Part shown: one piece after another, positions 1-12,895 of the stretch
How positions within the stretch are numbered: position 1 is the first letter of the stretch
How the letters are laid out: every line of letters starts with the position of its first letter
Source: Gavia stellata
Lineage: Eukaryota; Chordata; Aves; Gaviiformes; Gaviidae
Assembly: GCF_030936135.1 (NCBI RefSeq)
Contig: NC_082610.1
Coordinates: 19,354,428-19,418,427 of the forward strand
Direction: 5' to 3'
DNA length: 64,000 bases
The notes under the pieces: generated by a model
What the model saw: the letters and a program-made list of their open reading frames with translations, nothing else
Told to the model about the DNA's origin: nothing
The model's database searches: none
Translations under genes and position numbers: made by a program

Positions 1-2652
1 ATTGGTAATCTCTGATTTTTTTTAAAGTTGAGTATTCTTGATATCCCTAATATTCAATATGTATTGACACTGTGACCATTAATATGCACTTTAACAGATG
101 TTTTTGTGGGCTTTCATGACCATTGTTATTGTGTGTGTTTGTGCAGGTAAATTGTTTAACTTGGAAAGTTTAACAAGTACCTCTTAAGTCTGTTTTTTGA
201 TCAAGAATTCCAATCGAAAAACAAACTCTGAACCATTTTAAAGCAAATAGTATAGTATATTTTTTTCATGTAAACCTTTGGAACGATCCATCAGTGCCAG
301 AGAACTGGCTGGGGGAACCCTGCTTCTAACAAAGCCCCAAGCTTAGAAGCCCAAAAGCCGCTAAGTGAAAATGGCATTCCTGGGTAGCAATCCTCCTGAG
401 TAACTGTGGCATCCTGGGAACAGGCTAGTATTTTTAAAACACCATGTGCTAACTTACGAATGGAAGTTTTCTTTGCATTTCCAGCTTTTTTTCCTTTTGA
501 TCAGTTTGGTCAAAAACTTTCCCGTTGTTCTTTATCAGCATTAACAGTTACACTGCAGTGACTGGACTGATGCTGAAGTTTTTTTTGCTGTATTTGAAGG
601 TGTTAAATCTGTAAGTAGGTATATACCGTAGATGCTAACTTAAAGTATTTGTGTTCTGGTGACAGCTGAAGGCAAATATTCGTAGTTTAGTTATATTTGC
701 TGAAAAGCAGAGACAGCAAAGTAGTAAAGCTGGGAACAATATTATTGTAAGTTATCGTATAGAGTACCTACACGTGGAAGAAAATACAGACCTGGTACAG
801 TCATATTCAGTCTATACTCTGATCCTGTCCCTGCACTCCTCCTTTTTTGATGTCATTTTTAGACTTGGATCATTTAAGAAATAGAGCCATGCTGTCCATG
901 TGGTCATTTCCTCTGTTTTATTTATCACTGGATGGAAGTCCAAGCAAAACTTTGATTGGTGTTTCAGCAGTGACCACCAGTTTTCGGTGAGACGCATTCT
1001 TAATGTCAGCAAAGTGGCCACTTGCAATGTTCAAAATGCTTTCACAGACATGGAAAAAAAAAGTCACTTGGCAATTGCACAAGGATTTGTTTATGTCTTA
1101 GTAGAAAGGTTGTTATGTATTGACCAGAAAAACTCATTCCTACCTTTCTACTAACCGTACTCTAACACCCCAGCAATAAATATGTCCTTAGTCAATAGGT
1201 TCAAAGGCTCTGCAGAGCTTTATCCTGAGACCTGCTGCAATTATTCTAAGACAAAATCCCAAATCAAGGTAATGATAATAGACTTTTTAAACCATTTTGC
1301 CACCCCTGCCCCTTCTGTCACAAAGCTGGTCATTGACGGTACTCAAATCAAATTACAGCAATTGCAGCCCATTCCCCAGAAAGCTGTAAGATACTGAGGC
1401 AATCACTCATGGCAAGTGTGTTGCAGGATGGTAAGACCTAGTCAAGATCTTATGGGTTTATATCCGGTTTGGATTTAAAAGCGCTCATTCAGCAAGATCA
1501 GCTGCAGTAGCTTGTCCTCTGTGTCCCTTAAAGCATCTGGAAAGCTGCTGCAAGTTTTTGCTCTAAAACTGGCATGGGATATATAGGGTTACTTGCTGCT
1601 TCTGTACTCTATAAAGAGATATGAAGCATTGGCAGGCTAAAGTGGTAACATTTTTTTTAAAACAACTTAAATACTTCTAATTGATTTGTGATTGAAACAG
1701 TCCCATATGGCAGAACATGAAGTGGTATCATCTTGCAGCTCCCACATGGAAGGTGTAGTCCCTTCTACACCTTGGCAACAATTGAGGAAATGAAGCTGTT
1801 TGTTGAGGATGGGCTGAAAGGAGTGGTCCTCATTGTTGGGTCTGTTTGTCACATAAGACTGAAGGGGATGCTGGGAGGGAAATGCCACATTACAATCAAT
1901 TTATTTTGCTGCAACGTATGCTGTTGATCATTGTCACTGTGAGTCAAGATACTGTCTGGGAACAAGGAGAGTTTGGAAGAGATACACCCACCGGGTGTGC
2001 AAAACACGTGGCACAGAGCTGGCTCTGTGGTCATCCTTTGCTGGGGAGTCTTTCATTCAAAGTTTCCATCTCTCTCCAGCAAGGCTTTTTACACCATTCC
2101 TTTGTGCTACAAGGCAATTGATCCTGGAGGGAGTGGGAAGCTCGCTGTGTGATTTTCCAGGTAAAGAGACTCTTTGCACAGGCGTGTGAAGTTCATTTTC
2201 CAGAAGTGTACAAAGAGTTGGTGTGGGAGGAAAGCTTGGGCTCCCTTCTTGCACAGGCAAAGCAACAAACCTTTCATTGCTACCTTGCTTCACTGCTCCT
2301 CAGCCACCTCAAGGCTCCTTTCCCCTGCTGCTCTACGTGACAGCCTTGCCGAGAAAGCTGTGCATCGGCGCTACCCTCGCTGCTCAGCATTGGTCACCCC
2401 TGCCTTGGTTCTGCTGCAGGACCTGTCAGGAAACGTGGATTGCTGAAAGCCACAGGGTCTTTCTGGAGATTCAACCGTGCGAAGGGCGTTTTTGTATCTC
2501 TACCTTTAAGGTCTTTTTCTACCCCCGGGTATGGTGCTCCACTTCACTGATTTACTGGACTTGGGTACAGAAGGAGGAACAGAAAAGCAGAATATTGGAC
2601 AAATGTACATTTGAGTATAAAAACCTGCATCTTCCATCTGTCTAGGCTATTG

Positions 2653-2658
2653 AATAAA
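2653..2658 (+). promoter_or_regulatory. Candidate plus-strand polyadenylation signal (speculative)
   Basis: AATAAA followed within about 40 nt by T-rich and GT-rich sequence (CTTTTTCCCTC, GTTTTTTTGTGGG), which resembles a poly(A) site. If a convergent gene lies to the left of the window, this could end its 3' UTR. There is no coding support, and the hexamer is frequent by chance in AT-rich DNA. Confidence 0.2.
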
Positions 2659-5310
2659 ATCTGTCTTTTTCCCTCTTGCTTCAGGTTTTTTTGTGGGAGT
2701 TAAGGTCATTCAGTGATGCAGCGTGGGTCTGTCTGCTGTTCCCAGACAACGCCTGAGGTCAGTGGCTGATTTCAGTGAAATCTGACAGAGGTATGTGATC
2801 CCAGAGGCCCTATATTCTTGCAAACTCCATGAAAATAGGGGGTCAAGCAAAAGAAAAAATGTCCCTATTAAAGGAAAGGCCATTGTGTGAGCTCAACCCT
2901 TGTTATCTATCAGAGAAGCCATGAACTAATCACCAATAATGCAGATCTGCATGAAACCGGGCCTTCTTGTTCCACAGCTCATGCAACATGTTGTGTTTTT
3001 CCACATAGCCTTCTTATTTTGCTAAGTTTTACAGGTATCCCTCCAAGAGGACAACGTTTTTTGATGGGTTGGTTTTACTTCAGATTTGCTTTGTCTATAC
3101 ACAGAAGTCGTACACCTTTACCAGAACAGAAAATGTAGCATGGCTATAATTTGAGTGGTATACATGTGGTGTGTTCATAGTGGTTATTTCTGCACTAAGG
3201 GGAACCACTTACAGTAGAGTGTAATACCTCTGTACTGCTATAGTCGTAATCACACTATGGACTGTACTGGTGCAGGAATGACAGATCATTCCACAGGAGA
3301 ATATGGCACAATATTTTTGTTAATTGAAGTGATGGGTATTTCTCCACATGAATGTGCCCACAAGTCAGATGAACCGATGTTTTATAAAAAAGGCAAATGA
3401 TTTGATGTACTTACGAATAATGAATTTTCACCTATTTAGAGGTTACAGTGCAGTTCACTTGGGCAGTCACCCATCTGGCATATCTTTACTCCTCACCGTC
3501 CAGTGAGGTGGGCACTGGATTTTTGTCTTTATTGTATCTATAATATTTACTTTTTATCAGGGGAACATATTTCACATAATCCAAGAAAATCCTGACAATT
3601 TGTTCTGCACTACACCATCAATGTAGTCCATGTTTCAGCTTCTATGTGATGAAGTCCTATGTGCATTACAGACTTTGGATATTCGTTAAAAATGCTTCCT
3701 AGTGGAGTGATTTAATATGGGGCTTTACAAATTACTCTGTGCTGTTGCAAACCAGGTCAGCCAGATTCAGACCTGGTGATCCATTGATCTAGGAGTGTAG
3801 ATGGGAAATACAGCTTGTCCCTTGCTTGTCTGACTGTGCATGGCACTTAAAAGATAGTCATATATAGCTATCATTCTCCCTTTGGCATAGTATTTACCCC
3901 GTTGACTCACTAGTACCAAGAGATACTGTACCCATGTGTGGAGAAACAAAACAATCAGGCTAAAGTTGCCTCAAAAAAGGCAAGGGGTGAGTGTGTAGAT
4001 CTTTATCATTAGTAACCATAACAAACCTCACTACATTGTATTGCATATTTTTACGTCAACAATATTGAATGAAAGGGTATGACGTAAAGGAGCACCTCCC
4101 AATAGATCTGGAACAACGATAACAGTTTACAGCTATGGCTACTATTTCTAGAATGTAATTAATCAGACAAAAGAAAAAAGGTGGACTTCATCTTACCCCC
4201 TATTGGATATCTGCAGTGTTTTTATCGGATGCCTGTGCCTCCCTTGGCAATGTCTGGACAGAAACGGGCTCTGTTACAGTACTACTTACACCACACGATT
4301 CATAACATAGTGTTGGATGAACTTTATCATAGAAGTTGTGGTCTCAGGGTTCATGGAAAAGCGGTTGTATAAGGAGTGCAGTACTGTTAGACCTTTTCAA
4401 AGATTGTACAATCTCCTTACACTTTTGTCCTTTTTCCATATAATCCAAGAAACTGGAATTAGCTGAAAGCACAGTTAAAGAAACAAACTGAGATCATTTA
4501 TATGCAATTATCTCGTTTGTTCTGATGATGATTTATTTCTTTTTTTTGATAATTAACAGTCTACAGTAAAAATATTATTGCCACAAGAGGTAGACCCAAG
4601 CTTCCTCAGTGTTTGTGGACATACTTATATCTGCTTATATCTTTGACTAATTGCATAAAATCTTTATTATATTTTTTGGATTATCTCCAGAGGGGCTTAA
4701 ACTTCCATTTCCTCAAACAAATCTGTCAGTAATTTTTCCAGGGCATCATCCTTCCCTGAAATTTGTTTCAGCCTCCTGGATTTCAGTTATGTCTTGAGAA
4801 ACACTGATTGAAAATGATTGACAGAAAAGAGAAACTCCTCTAACATAGGTAATACTGCATCATTCGTTAACTTCAACAAAAAATTGGCTGTTTGAATCCC
4901 TTTTCTTCTTCCTGATGCACAGCCTGCAGGTCAATCTGTGTATGGAGGTAGACAGAACACCTGCTAATTCCTTTTGGTTCAGTAACATATTAAAGGCATT
5001 GATCAATAAGTAGACATGTGGCCAATGAATGAGCAATGTACAATAAGTCCACCGAAGCCAATGGAAAGATGCACGCTAACTGGGTTTTGGAGTATGTCCC
5101 ACCTGAGGAAGTAAAGCTCAGTTTCTCACCTTTGGGCCAACAAGAGGCAGGCACCTGAAAGTTTATTGTGAAAACAGGTCAACAGAGTTGCAAAGAAGGT
5201 TGCAGCCAGTTAATTCACTGACAGGTTACTTTGATTTGAGAAAAAAACCCCAACCAAACAATAAAGAATCTTCTAAATTGTTCAAAACACTACTTACTGC
5301 ACATGACTAT

Positions 5311-5326
5311 TAAATAAATAAATAAA
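5311..5326 (+). repeat. (TAAA)4 simple repeat
   Basis: A short TAAATAAATAAATAAA run in intergenic DNA. Confidence 0.75.
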
Positions 5327-8300
5327 ACAATTATAGGAAGAATTTGCTGAGACAAAGTAGGAACTGGTTGCTGTAAGAAATTTCCAAACCAATATTAGAT
5401 TGCCCTTCTGGATGGAAATCTGATGGGATGTCACCGTAAATCAAAAGCACAGAGAAGTGTACTAGACATGGACCAAAACCTGTTGAGCCACTCTAGTACA
5501 GTCACGCAAAGCTCGTTTACAGTATCTCATCTGTGATTAGATTATGATACGTGAATGTTTCCATGATTCTTGTTGTCTAGGTAAAAACAGTGAACCAACA
5601 GCAAGGCCTAAGTAAATATCCATAGAGATTATATGGCAGTGTGTGTTGGTCAAAATGAATGCCTGTAGTAGAGATTGGGGAAAGGTCTTTAGGAGGAAGT
5701 TTTGACCATATTGTTCTTTTTTCTTCTGGGGTCTCTAAGGTTTAATGACTAAAGACAGTGGGGTAACACCTGATATCTTCAAGATGATCTCTACATCCTT
5801 AAGTATACTTTTACTATACCAGTAATACTTAAAAAATTTGTAACACTGCTGCAAACTCTAGAGTAATTTGCCACATAGCTGGTTTGTTCTCTAGTAAAGC
5901 AGCAGCTAAAAATACCAAGAGTTTTGGCTTTTAAACTATAAAAAATTGGGCAAGCAAGGCAGAAGTGGCCATTACCTCATATCCATTGAAAAATCAGTAA
6001 AGTGCATACAAAATCACCTACTTTCTGATTTGTTCTAATGGAAAATACAGCAAAACCTTAGGAGTGGTGATCTTGATAAAAATGCCAATAAAATCAATGG
6101 AAAGGCTCCACTTGACCTTGCTGTGTTTTATAGCAGAACCACTGTGATAATAACTGTCAAAAACCACAAGGTTTTTAAAGGCTCTCTACAAGAACAAAGC
6201 CCTGAGAAATATGTTCAGATGTTGATTGTTAAGACCAGCCCATATGAGCTTTGTTTTGGATATCTTTTCGTTCGTGTGTCTATTTATGAGTTACCCACTG
6301 TCACGAAGTACATGAATTTTTAATAAAAACATTAGTAAAGAAGAAGTAATTACACTTTCAGGAAAGCAGCCTCAGAGAACAATTGCATATCTGAATTTAG
6401 CAAAGATTTATGATATTTTGCTTCTTTAGGTTCCAATGCCAGTAAGTGTGCATGATATCTGTGATTCCTGTACATACTTTTGCTGGATACAGTCTGATAG
6501 CATAATCTCAGCTATTTTGTACTTGAATAGCACCTTTCAAAGACCATAATGGGTGGCATAAACAATTCATTAAGTGACTCATTTGCCTTTTATCCCAGCG
6601 TTAGACAATTGTTTCCCACACGTTATGCATATCATTAGAAGATGTTTTGCTGAAAGAAAAATTGTACAGGTAAAAAGTTATGATCAGAGGTGAATTCAGT
6701 AAAGGAGGAGATACTAATTCCATGGTGGTTTGATTCCAGTTTGGAGGAATTTTCATGGCTAGAAAACTTGCCTTATATTTTCAAGTAAACATAGTGCGAT
6801 TATTATCCACTATTCCACAGTGTTTCTCTGTGCTCTGCATTACCTACAAATGAAAATTACCTATCCACACAATATTCGTAAAACAGCTTGTGAAGCTGTA
6901 GAGGATGAAAGGCCCTGAATTAATGTGAGATGGTGTTATTACTGGGGTTGTGTATGTGCTTGAAGTGCAGAGAATGCTGCAGGTTAGATAGTAGAAACGT
7001 TTATTCCAGTAGTTTTCATTTTCATTCTGGTTCATTTTTGTCCTGACTGTCTAGCATTACAAACTAGCAGGATTAAGGGAAGTGAAAGACCAGCATTTTT
7101 TTCCTCCAGCTATGTCAACAGTAGAGATTGTCACTTGGGAAAACTCTTCTGGAGGAAGCTAACACCTTGCTGCTTTGCCTAAAGCTTAACCAATGCAAAT
7201 AGTGGGGTGACCCAATGAATGCATTCAGTGAAGAATCCGGGTACGTGTGTTCTTACCCAGTTTTGCATAATTTCTGCTATGTCAGTAAAGCTGTAGCTGT
7301 AATCGAAATTACATTGTCCTCGATGTTGGCCTTGGGCCCCTATCTGCCTTTCATCTCAACCCCAGGTTTTTTCACTTGACCCCAAAGAGCAGTGCAGCCT
7401 GACTGTGGTGGGAGATCTGGACACCTCCACGTAGCAGACTGACCTGACTGCTGCTGACTTTCCAGCCAGTGTCTGCGGGGCTGGAGTCTACCCACGTGCA
7501 GATCTTAACACAGAAAGCCGATGGACGGGAATTGCACAATTCCTCGTTCCCAGCTTCTGACCCGTCAGCATACCATCTCTTGCATTCTGCATGGGGTAGA
7601 GAGATGTATGGAGGAGAAGCAAGTGTCTGCAGAGATGTTCCTCCCAGGAACGGAGGTCACATGGCAAGGCGATGCCCTTTTGGCATCATCTCACCTTTGG
7701 CAGGAATTTTAGTGCTGACTTAAGAAAAGCACGTAGTACGCATGGGTTCAGTACAGGATACAGGACCTGATGTAAAAGGGGGAGGGTGGCTGGTAGAAGG
7801 CAAAACAAGCCAAATCTGAACATCAGCAGAGGCAACTTCTAAGTGATCTTCATTCTTCGGCAGTTGCAGAAAGGGTGTGCATTGAAGCCAGGTTCTAATC
7901 TACTTCCGAAATAAGACTGAACAGTTCTGGCACATAGATTGTTTCTAGTCCTGTGTTCATAAATCAGTGTATGCCTCCTTAAAGAACATAGTAAAAATGA
8001 CTCAACAATTTGGGATGTCAGGTTTTTTCAAACATGTAGCAGATGCAGCAGCATCCTGTTCTCAGTGGTGCAAAATGAGTGACTTCAGTGAGCAGCAGCT
8101 CCTAGGGTTGATGGAGATGGGGACTGCTGGAAGCCGCATTATCAAGAAAGCAGTGGAGGTACACGGGAAGTTTAAAGCTGTAAACAAAGCTGACGAAGGT
8201 AGCGGCAAGACTCCTTGGGAATGTGATAGGCTTTGAATGGAGACAACAACCCGTTTCTTTCATGAGGTCTCTTTTTTTCTAAAAAAGAGAAGGTAGGGGG

Positions 8301-11300
8301 TGGGGACTCTTACAGACCTTGCCTGTCTTTTCCAGTATTCCTTGCTTTTAACTCCCGGGCTCCCTGAATTCCTATTATTCTAGGCTCAAAGCAGGAAGGC
8401 AACAGCACTAGCTTATGCCCTGCATTTCAAAAGGAATTAGCCAGGCTTTTCAAGCATCTGTTCATATAATTCCTAACAGAAAGTTAGAAGTGGTATTTCT
8501 AACAAGTTAAAATTTACATTTGGATACTACCTTTCGTCTAAAAGGATTCCCAAGAGGATTCACCAGTACACGTATGCCAGAATCATCATCAGTCAAACAG
8601 CAAAATGGGGCCAGAGAAACACATCAGAAAATTTCTCATTCCTTGGGTAGAAATATGCAGAGATGTAAACTGCATGCCACAGACCTCCCAGGAATTTGCA
8701 TCTACCTAAAGTTTCATAGCAGGGGAGAGATCATAAAAGGCAGCTGCCAAAATGATACGTAGAGGGAAGTAAAAGCTTAAAGGACGTATTGACAGCTCAT
8801 GTCCTCATCAGGCTTAACCATCTGTATTTAGCCAGTGTTACTGCTGCAAATAAGTTTGTGCCTTATCAGCTTGACTGCAAAGGTTAATTAAACTTCTTTG
8901 GGGATTTGATATCTTTCCAAGAACATGTAGCAAATGATTTGTAGAGGCTAGCCAGTTTGCTACAAGTAATGCTGTTATACATAAGAAAAGATAAATCAAT
9001 CAGGCCAAGAAATCTGCCAAGAAAACCAGGAATAGGTGCCACTTGCATAAAATTTCTTCATGTCAAAGAGACTATATGCTTAAAGCCAGGCTTGGCATCG
9101 CTCACTATTTCATGACAAGCCTCAGAGTCCTCTGGTGCCTGTCTTACAGGAAACATAGCTGATGTTGAGAAGTTGCACGAAAATCTCAACTTTCCATTTA
9201 ATGCAGTGGTAGCAGGGTAAAGCTCTAAAGTGAGCGTGGAGCTGTCAATAAAATAAACAGTGCCATGTAGGCAGAAGACCTCATGGAAGTGCTGGCGCAG
9301 ATGTCTGCTTGTCACTATTGCTGCATAGGGGAGATGGCATAAATTTAAAATGTCAGTGTGCCCTACTACATTTTATTTCCTAAAACATTTGCCTTGCCTC
9401 TTGAATGGATATCACATTAATGGCACAATTTTGAAAAACTGCTTTCCTAGAGGAAACTCACCTGGAGGTCATAAATCAGGAAAGCATAAACAAAACAGCC
9501 TAGCCAGAGCCTATAGCTTTAAAGGCATCCTATGATGAGGAACAGAGCAAAGGATACAGAAAAGAATGGGATGTAGCTTTTGCGATGCACATTGACTTCG
9601 ATGAATCACACTCATATCAGAGAAAAGAGGAGAAACCCCCCAAACCCAACAACCCCTTCCAACATACTTCAGTGAGAAAAAAATTCCTCCCTGCTCAAGA
9701 TCTGGTTTAACTCTCTGTGTGCCAACAGGTTACGGCAGCTGGGTACCTGGGAGAGGGGAATGCCACATTCACTCTGCTGCACCCTCTTAGCTCTGCCCAA
9801 TCTCCAGGACTTCAGAGTCTGAAAAACACACCTGGAAGCCAAATCATGCATGAAGGGAAAGGGGGGAAATGATTGCTTCCTACTCTGTCCTTCAACACTC
9901 TCCCCATCCCTGGAGCTATTGCGAGGATAGGGGAGGGGGCTATCACAACTGTAAAGTCTATTTCCAGGATTTCTCCTCCAAACTTACCTCAATCCATCTG
10001 TAGGGATCGAGCTCCATCTTCAAGTTACTTAGTTTTCTAATAGCCTTTGGAAGACCAATGCCAACTCTGGTACTTTCAAGGTCATGACTGGTTATTCACC
10101 ATCTGATATTTTGCCTACTTCAGTTGCCAGTTTGCATCGTTCTCTTTGCATCGTTATTCTCCCCACTTCAGAGTCAAACCTTTTATGTGTATACACAGAA
10201 ATGGCACAACCCCCTTTGAATCTTTGGCTAAATAAGCTATGCTCTTTTAACTTATTTTAATAAATTACTTCATAGTCCTTACTCCTTTCGAGCAACAGAG
10301 ACTCAAGAAAAAAGAGATCACATGCTGAAATACATGTATTTTATAGAAAAAGAGAAAGATCGAGGAAATCAGACAAGTGAAGGTTTGAGTGAAAGACCTG
10401 GGAAAAGAAATGAAGCCATCGCATTTGAATTCACAGATGTATATCTGTATGTACAAATGCATTTATGCACACGTCTGGCTTTCTCTCCGTATAAACAGAG
10501 ATTTTACACAATGAACTGTCTTATTATACAGAAAAGCTATGAACATGATATTTAGTATGACAAGGAATTAGGTACATTTATAATATTAGAAGATACTCAG
10601 AATCGCTGCCTAACTCTTCACTACCGTTCAGTAATTTCTGTCCAGGCAGGAGCAGCTAGTCAAGAAATTTCTGATTTCATGTGCAGTGAGACCTACATAA
10701 GGTAAAACAATTTTTTTTCTTTCTGGAGAATGATTGAAAATCAGAAACTTTGCTGGGTGTCTTCACAGGAATGGCATTAGTGGGGAGCACTTGGGGATTT
10801 GGCTTTGGTTTTTTTTATTGTTCTGCCTTAACCCACATCACAGCCAGAAGTGTTTTAATCTGGGTTTTGACTCTGGGTGGGCTTTGTCTGTTCATTTGTT
10901 TTGTTCATGGACCCTGTCAGTGCAATAAGCCAAATGAAACTAAACCCTTCCACTTCCAAAGTGTCTGAAATCCAGATCTGATTTATTTTATAGCCTGAGC
11001 CCTTTCTTATCTTCTTGCAGCCAGCAGCTGGAGAGTTAGCTGTCTTGATGAGAGACCCCACAGCAGACATTCACAGCATTTGATACAGATCCTCTGACTT
11101 ATCCTCTGGGTTCCACAGAAATCGATATAATCCATACAGTGATTGTTTAGTGATTATACAACGATCTACATAAGCTCCTAAGTCTAGTTCTCTTCATTGT
11201 GTGTAGGATAAACCCAAACCAAGCTGTATCTATTTGATTGTATGGATCTTAGGGGGATTTAAACAAATCAACTCACAATACCAATATTAACTTTAAAGAC

Positions 11301-12865
11301 CTGTACTTTTTGGAAAATGTGTTCAAAGATGATGTCCACACATCAGGTGGCTTCTCCCAACCAAGGGAAAGCCACAGAACAGCATTAAGCTTTGCTGCTC
11401 GCTCTGGTGGACGCTGTGCTAGGTCCAGGCACATCAAAGCATTTTAGTGGACTATCAGAGAACTAGTTACCCATGGATAACGTTGGATAAATGGTGATGT
11501 TATCATGTGAAGTAAAATGAATGCATTTGTAAGGTATAAAACATCTATTTTTCCATTGGGAATCATAATCCACTTTGGTTTTTTACCAGCTACCATTTCA
11601 GAAGATCTAGCGGAAGTTTGGAGCGAATGTGTTATATAGTAGTAGTATGCTATCATTTTAAATGCAAACTGCTGTATAAATACAGAATACTAAAGGCAAA
11701 ATCACTCAAAGGTCATGAACTGAGCTAATCTGAAAAATATTAATGCAAATGCCATTGAAGCATTTTTGTCTTGAAAAGAAAAAAAAAAAAGGAAATGTTT
11801 TGCAAGACCATGTTAAAAAAATTGCACTTTTAATCAAGAAAAAATTGTTTCAGCAAGGTAAAAATGCCACTTTAGAGCCACTTTTTGCGGCTTTAACTTG
11901 CATTAATTTTTGGTTATGTTTTACATTATGGGAAAATAGCAATATAAAATACGTGGACTATGTTTAATACTAAGATAAATGTATATGTATGTTTGTATGC
12001 TTATATGTTAGGGCATTTAAATAAATTAAGACTATAATACTATAACAAGCAAACTGAAAACTGAGAAAAAAATTACTTTTTTCCCCTTTTACCGCATCGA
12101 AAAACTCATTTTAAACCAACCTGGATGTTGGATATCTCCTGGTTTAGTTTTCCCATTAAATCCCAGCAGCTAAACTCGTCAGCTGTGTCACTTATAAACT
12201 TTCATGGTTCAGAAGGTGTTGACAAAAGACAAATTGCTGAAAAAGGACGCTGTCCATCTGTCAAGGAAAACTGAGGTATGAAGGTACAAGTCCTCTTTAT
12301 CCGAAACTATGTGGATAGTATTCTGCACAGACAGTTGGGTTAGTGATTTGATTTTATGACAAGCAAACAGTGCTTACTAAAAAGGGATTTATTAAGGTAT
12401 ATAAGACAGCCTACCTTCTGCTTTCCTGCAAGTGTCAACATTGCTAAAGCCTAATATTGTATAGACTTTATTACACTCTTAACTGGCACTTGTCTGGTCT
12501 TTGCTATTCATAAAACATGATAAGGCACCATTGAGGCATACAATTTGTTGCAAATGCTTTATCTTTTTTCGCTTGTAATCTTGTTATGCCACCATCATAT
12601 AGACTCTGAAACTTATTTATTGGTTCCAAATGAATTTTCTGTGTTTGCTGTAATAAAACAATCTGTGTTTTCCCATTGGAGACATAAGAAAAAGCTTCTT
12701 ACACGGTTGCTAGGTTTCCGAGAGCCCCAATGGGAATACACAGGCATTTGGTAATTTCCAAAACATGCTGGTTTTCCTACATGATTAAGGTCATCATATT
12801 TTTTGCTAGCTCTTTAACATCAATTTATTGCTTAAATTTTGCCCCTCCCTTTCCCCCCCGCTCTA

Positions 12866-12895
12866 AACACACACACGTACACACATGCGCGCAGA
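12866..12895 (+). repeat. Interrupted CA-rich simple repeat
   Basis: AACACACACACGTACACACA followed by TGCGCGCA, adjacent to a C-rich run near 12850. An ordinary intergenic microsatellite. Confidence 0.75.

Noticed and set aside
7967..8236. An 89-codon plus-strand frame rich in Lys/Gln/Ala that looks superficially protein-like.
   Set aside because: I recognise no family, no splice context or neighbour exons are evident, and a single short frame in 36 kb of non-coding DNA is expected by chance.
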